The notes under the pieces are model-generated. The model did no database searches and was not told the origin of the DNA. It saw only the letters and a list, made by a program, of their open reading frames with translations. Below, one piece after another: positions 29,096 through 35,641 of a stretch of DNA of 48,910 nt (position 1 is the first letter of the stretch; each line of letters starts with the position of its first letter). The DNA lies in the IMG/VR virus record IMGVR_UViG_3300046820_000671, positions 1 through 48,910 of that record; one strand, given 5' to 3'. Source of the DNA: a virus. The position numbers were made by a program, and so were the translations under genes.

Positions 29096-29752
29096 ATGAA
29101 CTTAAACTATCATATTCCTGTTCCTTTTTTATGGCCTACAGAAGAAGAAGCAAAATACGCTACTGATAATATTATTCCTGTTGCAGAAGATTCGGCTAAA
29201 AAATTATTTGAGCGTCTTGGTCCTAAATTTGATAAGACCTATATAGATCAAGAATTAGTAGGTAATTGGGGTACTGGCAAAAGGATAAAAGCACACATTG
29301 CCGAGCTTGGGCTAGTCTTTAAAGGATTTTCTGTATTTGTTGGAGCCCCTGGAGCCATTTCAGCTAAACCACATGTTGATGGTGTAGGCCTTGGACATGC
29401 AATGGTTGCCAGGTTAAATGTTCCCTTACGTGGTATTAAAGGTAGTAAACTTAGCTGGTGGAAAACAGGCACTGAAGATCCTCGCATATTAGAACGCCAC
29501 TTTGAAGAATGGAACGCTCAGAAGAAACAGTGGCAAAAAGGATTTAGTTACCTAGCAGACCCGGAAGTTGATTGGGAAGAGCCTGATTGGTCAGTTGACG
29601 AGCCAGGCCCGTGCTGGAACAGAACTGAAAAGTCTCATCGCTTAGACCTAGATAACACCACAGAAATTCGTATTAACATTACAGCAGAATTATTGCAACC
29701 AGTGTCTTGGGAAACCTTGATCAAACGGCTTCAGGTACTTGGTTATTGTTAA
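29096..29752 (+). CDS. 2OG-Fe(II) oxygenase-like protein (6)
   Basis: 218 aa, start set by the late element over an upstream in-frame GTG. SAKPHVDGVG (HxD), KSHRLDLDN (distal His) and EIRINITAE (2OG arginine), with LNVPLRGIKGSKLSWW as the intervening strands. Converges with the next oxygenase gene, overlapping by 4 nt. Confidence 0.82.
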   Translation: MNLNYHIPVPFLWPTEEEAKYATDNIIPVAEDSAKKLFERLGPKFDKTYIDQELVGNWGTGKRIKAHIAELGLVFKGFSVFVGAPGAISAKPHVDGVGLGHAMVARLNVPLRGIKGSKLSWWKTGTEDPRILERHFEEWNAQKKQWQKGFSYLADPEVDWEEPDWSVDEPGPCWNRTEKSHRLDLDNTTEIRINITAELLQPVSWETLIKRLQVLGYC

Positions 29753-30522
29753 GGTAAGTTGTTGCCGTATTTGGCAATACTTCTTGCAATAAGATTATCG
29801 TACTTGGACCAATCGTAATCTATAGCCATAGTACATAAAATTTTAGAATGCCCTTCTAGTTTTAATGCACCGTGTGCCCAATCTTTGTTATTATAGGCAA
29901 AGGTATTTGACTCCGTTTTACTTACATCAACAAATTTTGGATTAACAGCGTCCTGGGGCCTTTTACTGATAAAGGTGTCCTTTTTTTCTTCTGGAATAGC
30001 TTCTAGCATAAAAGTAGGCTTGGGATTATTATCTTCGATTACTATACGCATGGATGTTGGTATAGGTAATTGCTCGTTCAAGTCTCGATGAAACCCAATG
30101 GGTATAAGGTTAGACCAAAACTGAACCTGATTTAAATGTCTAATAGGCAAGTAATCATGTAGCTGTTGGAAGAACTTTGGAAATAAAGTTTTGCCATCAA
30201 CTAATGGATTAGTCCAACGGTCATCTGCACAGTCTTTGTTAAAAGCAACAATACCATCCCAGTTTGCTTCTACCCATTGATTTTGCCACCAAGGATCTTT
30301 TGCTGCCTTTATTGCAGACTCTTCAAAGCTCAATGGGTTGCGCTGATCGGCTTTAATTCTTAATATAGGTTTCTTGTTTGCTTCCCATACTTCATGAAAG
30401 TTATCATCCATTACTATCTTTGGAATATCAAGTATTACAAAAGGAATGCCTCCATACTTTGTAGTCAAAGTATGCGGGAATGTTTGCACATTCCACAAAT
30501 GCTGTTGATTATTTGCGACCAT
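29749..30522 (-). CDS. 2OG-Fe(II) oxygenase-like protein (7)
   Basis: 257 aa. IPIGFHRDLNEQ (HxD), KDWAHGALKL (distal His), SKILCTMAIDYD following. Closely similar in layout and sequence to the upstream gene 30509-31264 (IPFVILDIP.I, SLRI/SMRI-DNNPKPTF, ETESN.F), so the pair is a tandem duplication. Its ATG lies 14 nt inside the end of that gene, so it is translated from the same transcript. A TATAGA sequence sits at the late-element spacing but may be chance. Confidence 0.82.
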   Translation of the reverse strand: MVANNQQHLWNVQTFPHTLTTKYGGIPFVILDIPKIVMDDNFHEVWEANKKPILRIKADQRNPLSFEESAIKAAKDPWWQNQWVEANWDGIVAFNKDCADDRWTNPLVDGKTLFPKFFQQLHDYLPIRHLNQVQFWSNLIPIGFHRDLNEQLPIPTSMRIVIEDNNPKPTFMLEAIPEEKKDTFISKRPQDAVNPKFVDVSKTESNTFAYNNKDWAHGALKLEGHSKILCTMAIDYDWSKYDNLIARSIAKYGNNLP

Positions 30523-31264
30523 AACGCTCTATACTCTTATCCATTAGTTTTTCGTAACCAACCCAATCCCATTCGGCTAGTATGAACATTAGAATCTTAG
30601 AATGATTAGGATCCTTCTTTGCCGCATGACAAAATTCTGAGTTATTAAATACAAATGAGTTAGTTTCAGTTTCCCTATAAGCATCAACAAAAATAGCATC
30701 TTCTGTTACACCTTTGTTAAGTCTTTCGTATCCCCAGCCCTTCTTGTCTTCAGGTTTTGGCGCCAACCAGAATGTTGGTTTAGGATTATTGTCATCTAAA
30801 ATAATTCGCAATGATGTGGGTACACCAGGATATTGTTCGTCTAGGTCTCTGTGTAGTCCAATTGGAAATTGATTATCCCAGCAACGAATCGTATGTATTT
30901 TTTTCAACGGCAAGTATGTTTCCAATTGTTCAAATAATTTTGGAAACTGAGTTTTGCCATCAAGTATAACATGCTTCATTGTTTTATCAGGAGTTGGTGT
31001 TAAGTATAAACCTTTCCAATTACAACCTTCTTCGATGTATTCGTTTTTAAACCAAGATTCATTTTTTGCTTTTTCTTCAGCTTCTTCTTTTGTAAATGGA
31101 TACCCGTTTGTCTTGGATAGTCGCAAAACATTGCGAGCTTCTTTGTTAAATGTTTTAATGAAATATTCATCTGGGATGATGCGAGGTATATCTAGCAATA
31201 CATAAGGTATGCCTTTGTATTTTTCACCTAAATGTTTTGGGTAGTCGTCGTTGAAGTGTGCCAT
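30509..31264 (-). CDS. 2OG-Fe(II) oxygenase-like protein (8)
   Basis: 251 aa from the ATG at 31264, fixed by the late element. FPIGLHRDLDEQ (HxD), EFCHAAKKD (distal His), NHSKILMFILAEWD. First gene of a two-gene duplicate operon with 29749. The N-terminal region (YVLLDIPRIIPDEYF) is shared with its paralog and absent from most others in the window. Confidence 0.82.
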   Translation of the reverse strand: MAHFNDDYPKHLGEKYKGIPYVLLDIPRIIPDEYFIKTFNKEARNVLRLSKTNGYPFTKEEAEEKAKNESWFKNEYIEEGCNWKGLYLTPTPDKTMKHVILDGKTQFPKLFEQLETYLPLKKIHTIRCWDNQFPIGLHRDLDEQYPGVPTSLRIILDDNNPKPTFWLAPKPEDKKGWGYERLNKGVTEDAIFVDAYRETETNSFVFNNSEFCHAAKKDPNHSKILMFILAEWDWVGYEKLMDKSIERYGRK

Positions 31265-31269
31265 GCATC

Positions 31270-31277
31270 TATTTACC
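31270..31277 (-). promoter_or_regulatory. Late promoter GGTAAATA
   Basis: Minus strand; TAAATA ends 5 nt before the ATG at 31264. Confidence 0.65.
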
Positions 31278-31328
31278 AATGGCCTTTACCTATTATCAAC
31301 ATAAGAAAATACAATGGGTTTTTACCAT

Positions 31329-31356
31329 TTTATAGTTGAATTGTATGATATATAAT
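31329..31356 (+). promoter_or_regulatory. Possible promoter of ahpC
   Basis: TATAAT (31351-31356) with a weak -35 box TTTATA (31329-31334), 16-nt spacer. Confidence 0.4.
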
Positions 31357-31386
31357 GTTATACTTGAACTATCAGTATAAACACTG

Positions 31387-31417
31387 AGTTCCGAAGCCGA
31401 CGAAGGATCGGAACTTA
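31387..31417 (+). promoter_or_regulatory. Inverted repeat in the ahpC leader
   Basis: AGTTCCGA...TCGGAACT, a perfect 8-bp inverted repeat with a 13-nt loop, 25 nt before the ahpC start. No T run, so it is more likely an operator or a leader hairpin than a terminator. Confidence 0.6.
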
Positions 31418-31442
31418 CTTGCTTAACAAAGGAGATATAAGC

Positions 31443-31982
31443 ATGAAAACAGTTGGTGATAGACTAACCCCATTCGCAGTCACAGGAGTGAAGCCAGGAC
31501 AACCAGAAGACGCTTTCTATACCATTACAGAAGGTAGTTTTGAAGGCAAGTGGAAAGTAATCGTTTACTATCCAAAAGACTTCACATTCGTTTGCCCAAC
31601 AGAGATTGTAGCCTACGACAAATTAGCCAGTGACTTTGCTGACCGTGATGCAGTATTATTAACAGGTTCTACAGATAATGAATTTTGTAAAGTAGCATGG
31701 CAAAATGCTCACGCTGATTTGAAGAAGATCACACATCACCAATTCGCTGACACACGTCGCGATGAGTTATCATTGATCGAACAGTTGGGCGTATTCTATG
31801 CTCCAGCAGGTGCGGCATTACGTGCTACATTCATTGTTGACCCAAGCAACGAAATCCAACACGTCACAGTCAACAACTTGAACGTGGGTCGTAGTCCAGA
31901 AGAAACACTTCGTGTATTGGATGCACTACAAACTGGTGAACTATGTGCTTGTAACCGCACAGTTGGCGGAGAGACACTCTAA
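31443..31982 (+). CDS. ahpC: Alkyl hydroperoxide reductase AhpC (2-Cys peroxiredoxin)
   Basis: 179 aa from the ATG at 31443, GGAG 8 nt upstream. Thioredoxin fold with peroxidatic Cys51 in YPKDFTFVCPTEI and resolving cysteines Cys168/Cys170 in ELCACN. Reduces H2O2 and organic peroxides in the cytoplasm. The CAC end is the type that pairs with AhpD, encoded 1 nt downstream. Likely protects phage replication from oxidative stress, in line with the alternative oxidase (inference). Confidence 0.96.
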   Translation: MKTVGDRLTPFAVTGVKPGQPEDAFYTITEGSFEGKWKVIVYYPKDFTFVCPTEIVAYDKLASDFADRDAVLLTGSTDNEFCKVAWQNAHADLKKITHHQFADTRRDELSLIEQLGVFYAPAGAALRATFIVDPSNEIQHVTVNNLNVGRSPEETLRVLDALQTGELCACNRTVGGETL

Positions 31983-31983
31983 T

Positions 31984-32490
31984 ATGGCATTCAACGACAC
32001 TATCAAAGGTGCGTTGCCAGACTACGCAAAGGACACCAAGTTAAATCTTGATGCAGTTCTTTTGCGTAGTACATTAGACGCTGATGTAGCTATTGGTTGT
32101 GCCGTGGCCGCATTAGCCGCAACTGGTAACGGTAAGGTTTTAAGTATCCTATTAGCAGATGGCCCAGTACATGCCGAATCAGCAATGACTGCGGCAAGTA
32201 TCATGGCGCAAAACAACGTTTGGTACCCATTCGTTGAAATGGCTGATGATCCTGCTCTAAAAGGTTTGCCAGCACAGTTACGCATGAATGCTATTGCAAA
32301 TCATGGCGGAACCACAAAGGCAAACTTTGAAGCATTTAGTTTGGCCGCAAGTATTGTTGGCAAGTGTCATTTCTGTGTCAAAGCACACTATGACACCTTG
32401 AAACAAGAAGGCTATACTGTAGAACAACTTCGTGACATTGGTCGCATTGCCTCAGTAATGAACAGCGTGGCAAAAGTATTAAATAGTTAA
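31984..32490 (+). CDS. ahpD: AhpD-family alkylhydroperoxidase/AhpC reductase
   Basis: 168 aa. Catalytic motif KCHFCVKAHYD (Cys128, Cys131, His135) with Glu116, matching the Mycobacterium AhpD proton relay. It recycles AhpC using lipoamide-type electron donors. ATG is 1 nt after the ahpC stop, so the pair is coupled. Complete two-component peroxidase in one operon. Confidence 0.94.
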   Translation: MAFNDTIKGALPDYAKDTKLNLDAVLLRSTLDADVAIGCAVAALAATGNGKVLSILLADGPVHAESAMTAASIMAQNNVWYPFVEMADDPALKGLPAQLRMNAIANHGGTTKANFEAFSLAASIVGKCHFCVKAHYDTLKQEGYTVEQLRDIGRIASVMNSVAKVLNS

Positions 32491-32495
32491 ATTGG

Positions 32496-32524
32496 TTGAC
32501 AATGCGAAGCGATTGCTGTATAAT
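32496..32524 (+). promoter_or_regulatory. sigma70 promoter (consensus)
   Basis: TTGACA (32496-32501), 17-nt spacer, TATAAT (32519-32524), ahead of the SGNH gene. Confidence 0.92.
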
Positions 32525-32554
32525 AGCAGTAATTGCTTTTCTTTTTGAGTTTTT

Positions 32555-32950
32555 ATGTTAGATTGTTTGATTGTAGGTGACAGTATTGCAGTTGGTACGC
32601 AACAGTTTCGACAGGAATGTGTCCTAGTAGGAAAGGGCGGGATTAACACTTGGCAGTTCAATAAGGACTATGCTCGCAAGATTGAACCCGCTAATACAGT
32701 TATTATCAGTCTTGGCTCTAACGACCATGATGGCGTAAACAGTTTTAAAGAACTGTTGGCAATGCGAGAGCGAGTTGAAGGCAAACGTGTGTTTTGGATC
32801 TTGCCAGCAATCAAGCCGCACATTCAAGACATGGTGCAAATCATTGCCAAGAACTATGGCGATACAGTACTGCCTATTACACGACTACAGCCCGACAAGG
32901 TACACCCAAGTTGGGCAGGTTACAAGGACATTGCCGCTAAAACAAAATAA
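32555..32950 (+). CDS. SGNH/GDSL-like hydrolase
   Basis: 131 aa, a minimal SGNH domain: block I VGDSIAVG with the nucleophile Ser, ISLGSND (block III, Asn) and DKVHPSWAGY (block V Asp and His). The family cleaves esters of lipids, sugars or peptidoglycan O-acetyl groups. No signal peptide, so it acts in the cytoplasm or virion. Weak ribosome binding site. Substrate unknown. Confidence 0.82.
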   Translation: MLDCLIVGDSIAVGTQQFRQECVLVGKGGINTWQFNKDYARKIEPANTVIISLGSNDHDGVNSFKELLAMRERVEGKRVFWILPAIKPHIQDMVQIIAKNYGDTVLPITRLQPDKVHPSWAGYKDIAAKTK

Positions 32951-32976
32951 CTACCGTTGTATTTTTACAACAAGGC

Positions 32977-33004
32977 TTGACAAAGCTCTTTTTTGTGTTA
33001 TACT
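32977..33004 (+). promoter_or_regulatory. sigma70 promoter
   Basis: TTGACA (32977-32982), 16-nt spacer, TATACT (32999-33004). Confidence 0.88.
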
Positions 33005-33034
33005 ATGTATACAGTAGTTAGAAAGGAGCCCAAA

Positions 33035-33226
33035 ATGTCCGAAGTTAAACTAAACGGTCTCTACAAAGTTACAATGACTGAGTATGAAAGAGGTTATGGT
33101 CAGCGGGATATGGGTACTAAGTTCTTTGACAATGAAGCAGAAGCCAAGGCTTTTGTAGCAGAGTACAACAAAGATCCTGGTGATCCTGATTGCTTCTACA
33201 GAGCAGACTACAGAAAAATAAATTAA
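33035..33226 (+). CDS. Small phage protein, unknown
   Basis: 63 aa from the ATG at 33035; AAGGAG lies 8 nt upstream. Polar, acidic (YKVTMTEYERGYGQRD, NEAEAKAFVAEYNKDPGDPD). Single-gene unit with a strong early-type promoter. Function unknown. Confidence 0.75.
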   Translation: MSEVKLNGLYKVTMTEYERGYGQRDMGTKFFDNEAEAKAFVAEYNKDPGDPDCFYRADYRKIN

Positions 33227-33234
33227 GAAAAAGG

Positions 33235-33262
33235 TTGACAAACAAACTTTTTATGTTATAAT
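33235..33262 (+). promoter_or_regulatory. sigma70 promoter (consensus)
   Basis: TTGACA (33235-33240), 16-nt spacer, TATAAT (33257-33262). Confidence 0.9.
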
Positions 33263-33284
33263 TAGTCTTTAGAAGGATTGTATA

Positions 33285-33494
33285 ATGACACTTAAACAAC
33301 GAGCCGCACTTGAAGTGGCAAAGGTTTTCGCCCTTGCTTCTGTTATGGGAGTTGGTACTGGTATTTTGTTAAACACCGTACCGATCCATATCATTGGTAT
33401 TGGTGCATGTCTTATCATGATTGCTTATGGAGGCATGATGGTATACAAAATTAAACTTTCGCAACTTGAAACAGAAGAGAAACTAAAAAACTAA
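33285..33494 (+). CDS. Small two-TM membrane protein
   Basis: 69 aa; AAGGA upstream. Two hydrophobic helices (about 11-31 and 34-54) with a short turn, then a charged tail. The size and topology allow a holin-like or other inner-membrane role, but its early-type promoter argues against a lysis gene. Function unknown. Confidence 0.72.
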   Translation: MTLKQRAALEVAKVFALASVMGVGTGILLNTVPIHIIGIGACLIMIAYGGMMVYKIKLSQLETEEKLKN

Positions 33495-33522
33495 TTTTTT
33501 TCGCCATAAGTCAAACAGAGGT

Positions 33523-33550
33523 TGACTTCCAGACTAAGTAAGTGTATAAT
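33523..33550 (+). promoter_or_regulatory. sigma70 promoter
   Basis: TTGACT (33523-33528), 16-nt spacer, TATAAT (33545-33550); ATG 7 nt later. Confidence 0.88.
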
Positions 33551-33557
33551 GATTACT

Positions 33558-33674
33558 ATGATGAACAAATTCATATCCTTGTCAAAACAAAGTTGGTGCT
33601 CAAAGCAGAGCATTTGCTTCTCTGACTCTTTTGATATGAGCTATCGTCATATTCTAGGAGCACATCCAGGATAA
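33558..33674 (+). CDS. 38-aa leaderless microprotein
   Basis: Starts MMNKFISLSKQSWCSKQSIC and ends HILGAHPG. The first ATG is at the predicted +1. Closed by its own terminator at 33698, so it is a complete monocistronic unit. The start resembles the MMKHFS micro-ORF at 21593. Function unknown; may be a leader peptide. Confidence 0.5.
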   Translation: MMNKFISLSKQSWCSKQSICFSDSFDMSYRHILGAHPG

Positions 33675-33697
33675 AGTAATCTAACCGTTTACTTAAC

Positions 33698-33726
33698 CCC
33701 TGGACTCGAAAGGCTCCAGGGTTTTT
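33698..33726 (+). terminator. Intrinsic terminator
   Basis: CCCTGGA (33698-33704)/TCCAGGG (33715-33721) with a 10-nt loop, then TTTTTC. Confidence 0.92.
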
Positions 33727-33729
33727 CTT

Positions 33730-33930
33730 TTAGTGCAATGGCAACGTGAGCCTGCAACACTCTAAACTGCAAATGGGCGGCCTGTAGGATAGAGTCTCTT
33801 TTGTGAGATGAAAAATTACAGCGTATTAAAGCATATACTTGCCTGACCGTAAAAGTCGTGGTAAACTACTAGAGAAAGGGGTTCGAATCCCCGGGACTGG
33901 TGTGTGCTTTAATACACACATTCTAAAGAG
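33730..33930 (+). ncRNA. Structured RNA with a tRNA-like T arm
   Basis: The 3' part is closed by a 14-bp stem with G-U pairs, ATTAAAGCATATAC (33825-33838)/GTGTGTGCTTTAAT (33900-33913), enclosing a T-arm-like hairpin GGGG-TTCGAAT-CCCC (33878-33892). There is no acceptor stem of tRNA length and no CCA. The 5' part (33731-33820) is less ordered. Confidence 0.55.
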
Positions 33931-33938
33931 TGTGTTAT

Positions 33939-34025
33939 GGAGGTGTAGGAAAATTGGTAACCCCAGTGGACTGTAAATCCGCCGCCCTTCGGGCACTACT
34001 TGTTCGACTCAAGTCACCTCCACCA
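33939..34025 (+). tRNA. tRNA-Tyr(GTA) (1)
   Basis: GGAGGTG/CACCTCC acceptor, loop CTGTAAA, long variable arm GCCC-TTCG-GGGC type, CCA encoded. Confidence 0.94.
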
Positions 34026-34030
34026 ATTTT

Positions 34031-34105
34031 GGCTCGTTGATATAGTGGTAATTATACTTGGCTGTCTACCAGGTCACAGGAGTTCGATTCTCCTACGAGT
34101 CGCCA
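34031..34105 (+). tRNA. tRNA-Asp(GTC) (3)
   Basis: GGCTCGT/ACGAGTC acceptor, loop CTGTCTA, CCA encoded. Close relative of the tRNA at 34995. Confidence 0.94.
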
Positions 34106-34111
34106 AACAAT

Positions 34112-34203
34112 CGAAGCGTGGCAGAGTCCGGTTTATTGCAACAGTCTTGAAAACTGTCGGCTCAGAAATGGGTCCGTGAGTTCGAATCTCACCGCTTCGG
34201 CCA
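34112..34203 (+). tRNA. tRNA-Ser(TGA)
   Basis: CGAAGCG/CGCTTCG acceptor, stem ACAGT/ACTGT with loop CTTGAAA, long variable arm, CCA encoded. Confidence 0.95.
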
Positions 34204-34208
34204 ATTAT

Positions 34209-34302
34209 AGTGAGTTGACAGAGTCCGGCTAATCGTGCCTCCCTGCTAAGGAGTGCGTCCCGTAACAGGGGCACTAGGGTTCAAATCCCTAACTCACTGC
34301 CA
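34209..34302 (+). tRNA. tRNA-Ser(GCT) (1)
   Basis: AGTGAGT/ACTCACT acceptor, loop CTGCTAA on CTCC/GGAG, long variable arm, CCA encoded. Confidence 0.94.
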
Positions 34303-34319
34303 ATTAAAAGGATAAGATT

Positions 34320-34412
34320 ATGAATTGGAAAAATTCCGTAGAACTAAACAAAACTCAGATAGAAGCATGGACAGCCTTGTGCAACATATACAAGGAGAGT
34401 CTTTACTTCTAG
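34320..34412 (+). CDS. 30-aa microprotein between tRNAs
   Basis: Starts MNWKNSVELNKTQIEAWTAL, ends CNIYKESLYF. AAGGAT lies 8 nt before the ATG, so it is a credible small gene in a tRNA gap. Its stop is 5 nt before tRNA-Arg. Function unknown. Confidence 0.5.
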   Translation: MNWKNSVELNKTQIEAWTALCNIYKESLYF

Positions 34413-34417
34413 TCAAT

Positions 34418-34492
34418 ACCCCTGTCGTATAGTGGATCATACACCGTGCTACGAACGCGGGAACGGAGGTTCGATTCCTTCCGGGGGTGCCA
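34418..34492 (+). tRNA. tRNA-Arg(ACG)
   Basis: ACCCCTG/CGGGGGT acceptor, loop CTACGAA, CCA encoded. The A34 would need conversion to inosine by host TadA. Confidence 0.93.
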
Positions 34493-34497
34493 GTTAT

Positions 34498-34575
34498 AGT
34501 GCGGTGGCCGAGCGGCCCAAGGCAACTGATTGCAAACCAGTACAATCGTGAGTTCAAATCTCACCCGCACTTCCA
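34498..34575 (+). tRNA. tRNA-Cys(GCA)
   Basis: AGTGCGG/CCGCACT acceptor, loop TTGCAAA, discriminator T (as usual for Cys), CCA encoded. Confidence 0.94.
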
Positions 34576-34579
34576 ATAT

Positions 34580-34653
34580 AGCCCGTTAGCTCAATGGTAG
34601 AGCACTCGACTGATAATCGAGCGACCTAGGATCGTTACCTGGACAGGCTACCA
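34580..34653 (+). tRNA. tRNA-Ile(GAT) (1), A54-T58 T loop
   Basis: AGCCCGT/ACAGGCT acceptor with one mismatch, stem CTCGA/TCGAG with loop CTGATAA, CCA encoded. T stem CTAGG/CCTGG with loop ATCGTTA in place of TTCRANY. Confidence 0.88.
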
Positions 34654-34659
34654 ATTTAT

Positions 34660-34738
34660 TCCGTGAAATCCAAGCATGGTGCAAGGACCTGACTGTTAAT
34701 CAGTGATTAGGTGAGTTCGATCCTCACACACGGAGCCA
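34660..34738 (+). tRNA. tRNA-Asn(GTT) (2)
   Basis: TCCGTGA/ACACGGA acceptor (one mismatch), loop CTGTTAA, CCA encoded. D arm is atypical (ATCCAAGCATGGTGCAAGG). Confidence 0.88.
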
Positions 34739-34739
34739 T

Positions 34740-34820
34740 TATAGAAACATACTTTGAGCGGTATCGCTTTTTAGCAAAGCCCGTCCCAAAGTAGTCAGTC
34801 TAGGATAGTATGTTTCTATA
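34740..34820 (+). ncRNA. Small RNA closed by a 14-bp stem
   Basis: TATAGAAACATACT (34740-34753) pairs perfectly with AGTATGTTTCTATA (34807-34820). It starts one base after the CCA of tRNA-Asn and ends 2 nt before tRNA-Lys. Inside: GCG-GTAT-CGC. Confidence 0.65.
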
Positions 34821-34822
34821 AT

Positions 34823-34897
34823 GGGGGATAAACTTTGATGGTGAAGTCCTGCCTCTTAAGCAGAGAGAACTAGGTTCGACTCCTAGATACCCCACCA
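34823..34897 (+). tRNA. tRNA-Lys(CTT)
   Basis: GGGGGAT/ATACCCC acceptor (one mismatch), loop CTCTTAA, CCA encoded. Confidence 0.85.
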
Positions 34898-34903
34898 ATT
34901 TTT

Positions 34904-34988
34904 GGAGATGAAGCATCAATGGTGATGCAGTGGACTGTAAATCCGCCGCCTTCGGGTACGACTGGTTCGATCCCAGTAATCTCCACCA
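34904..34988 (+). tRNA. tRNA-Tyr(GTA) (2)
   Basis: GGAGATG/TAATCTCC acceptor, loop CTGTAAA, long variable arm, CCA encoded. Confidence 0.93.
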
Positions 34989-34994
34989 AGTTTA

Positions 34995-35069
34995 GGCTCG
35001 TTCGTATAATGGTCATTACTTCGGATTGTCTATCCGATTACGGGAGTTCGATTCTCCCACGAGTCGCCA
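34995..35069 (+). tRNA. tRNA-Asp(GTC) (4)
   Basis: GGCTCGT/ACGAGTC acceptor, stem CGGA/TCCG with loop TTGTCTA, CCA encoded. Confidence 0.95.
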
Positions 35070-35071
35070 AG

Positions 35072-35294
35072 TTTTGTAAGTGTCAGCAAGTGAAGTCACG
35101 CTGCCTAGGTTTCTTCGAAGGACCAAAGCAGTAAAAGGTTAATGGGTTCAACTCCCACCTGCGGGGAACTGCGGAGGTCCGTAACGGGGACTATACTGGA
35201 CGAATCCCAAGTGATATCCATCGTGCTCGAGGTCAGGCTAGGCGGCCGGTAAGTCCTGAATAAATCTACGATAAACGCGACGTAGACTTACAAA
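35072..35294 (+). ncRNA. Large structured RNA with a T-arm-like hairpin
   Basis: About 220 nt closed by TTTGTAAGT (35073-35081)/ACTTACAAA (35286-35294). Contains a T-arm-like TGGG-TTCAACT-CCCA (35143-35157) and several GC-rich stems. Exactly between two tRNAs. Not recognised. Confidence 0.55.
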
Positions 35295-35302
35295 TTCAAC
35301 AT

Positions 35303-35378
35303 AGAAGTGTAGCATAGCGGCTAATGCACCAGCTTCATACGCTGTTTATCGTGGGTTCGAGTCCCACCACTTCTACCA
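35303..35378 (+). tRNA. tRNA with anticodon CAT (elongator Met, or Ile after lysidine)
   Basis: AGAAGTG/CACTTCT acceptor fully paired, stem CAGC/GCTG with loop TTCATAC, CCA encoded. Not initiator-like. CAT may also be an AUA-reading Ile tRNA if C34 is modified. Confidence 0.9.
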
Positions 35379-35382
35379 TTTT

Positions 35383-35459
35383 GCGGGCGTAACTCAGCTG
35401 GTCAGAGTAACGGACTTTTAATCCGTGAGTCGTGGGTTCGAATCCCACCGCCCGTACCA
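35383..35459 (+). tRNA. tRNA-Lys(TTT)
   Basis: GCGGGCG/CGCCCGT acceptor, stem CGGA/TCCG with loop CTTTTAA, CCA encoded. Confidence 0.95.
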
Positions 35460-35608
35460 ATTTGCTTTATTTCAGACGGTATAAATTTGCTTTTAGAGTT
35501 TAAAAACGTATCTGGAATAAACTCTTTGGATGACACCCAGCTAGAAGTTGCTTTGTAGGGCGTAGTAGTGCCATTATACAATAGCTTGTATTTTTCTAGG
35601 TCGTCCAT
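35402..35608 (-). CDS. Small late protein running antisense into tRNA-Lys
   Basis: 68 aa. A late element 5 nt before the ATG supports it as a real gene. Residues 1-48 (MDDLEKYKLLYNGTTTPYKA..., ending FIPSEIK) are phage-like; the last ~20 residues are the translated complement of tRNA-Lys (GIRTHDSRI), so the reading frame extends antisense through 58 nt of that gene. Possibly a late structural protein. Function unknown. Confidence 0.65.
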   Translation of the reverse strand: MDDLEKYKLLYNGTTTPYKATSSWVSSKEFIPDTFLNSKSKFIPSEIKQIGTGGGIRTHDSRIKSPLL

Positions 35609-35613
35609 ACGTA

Positions 35614-35621
35614 TATTTACG
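35614..35621 (-). promoter_or_regulatory. Late promoter CGTAAATA
   Basis: Minus strand; TAAATA ends 5 nt before the ATG at 35608. Confidence 0.65.
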
Positions 35622-35641
35622 TAAAACTAGACTTTTTAGGT

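Noticed and set aside
30523-30533. TATAGA before the oxygenase at 29749 as a late promoter
   Set aside because: Two mismatches to TAARTA, and the gene is already coupled to its upstream paralog.
34074-34557. Minus-strand ORFs over tRNAs with GIRTHD/GRNRTS-type translations
   Set aside because: These are the complements of tRNA genes; the phrases are a known artefact. No promoter or ribosome binding site.
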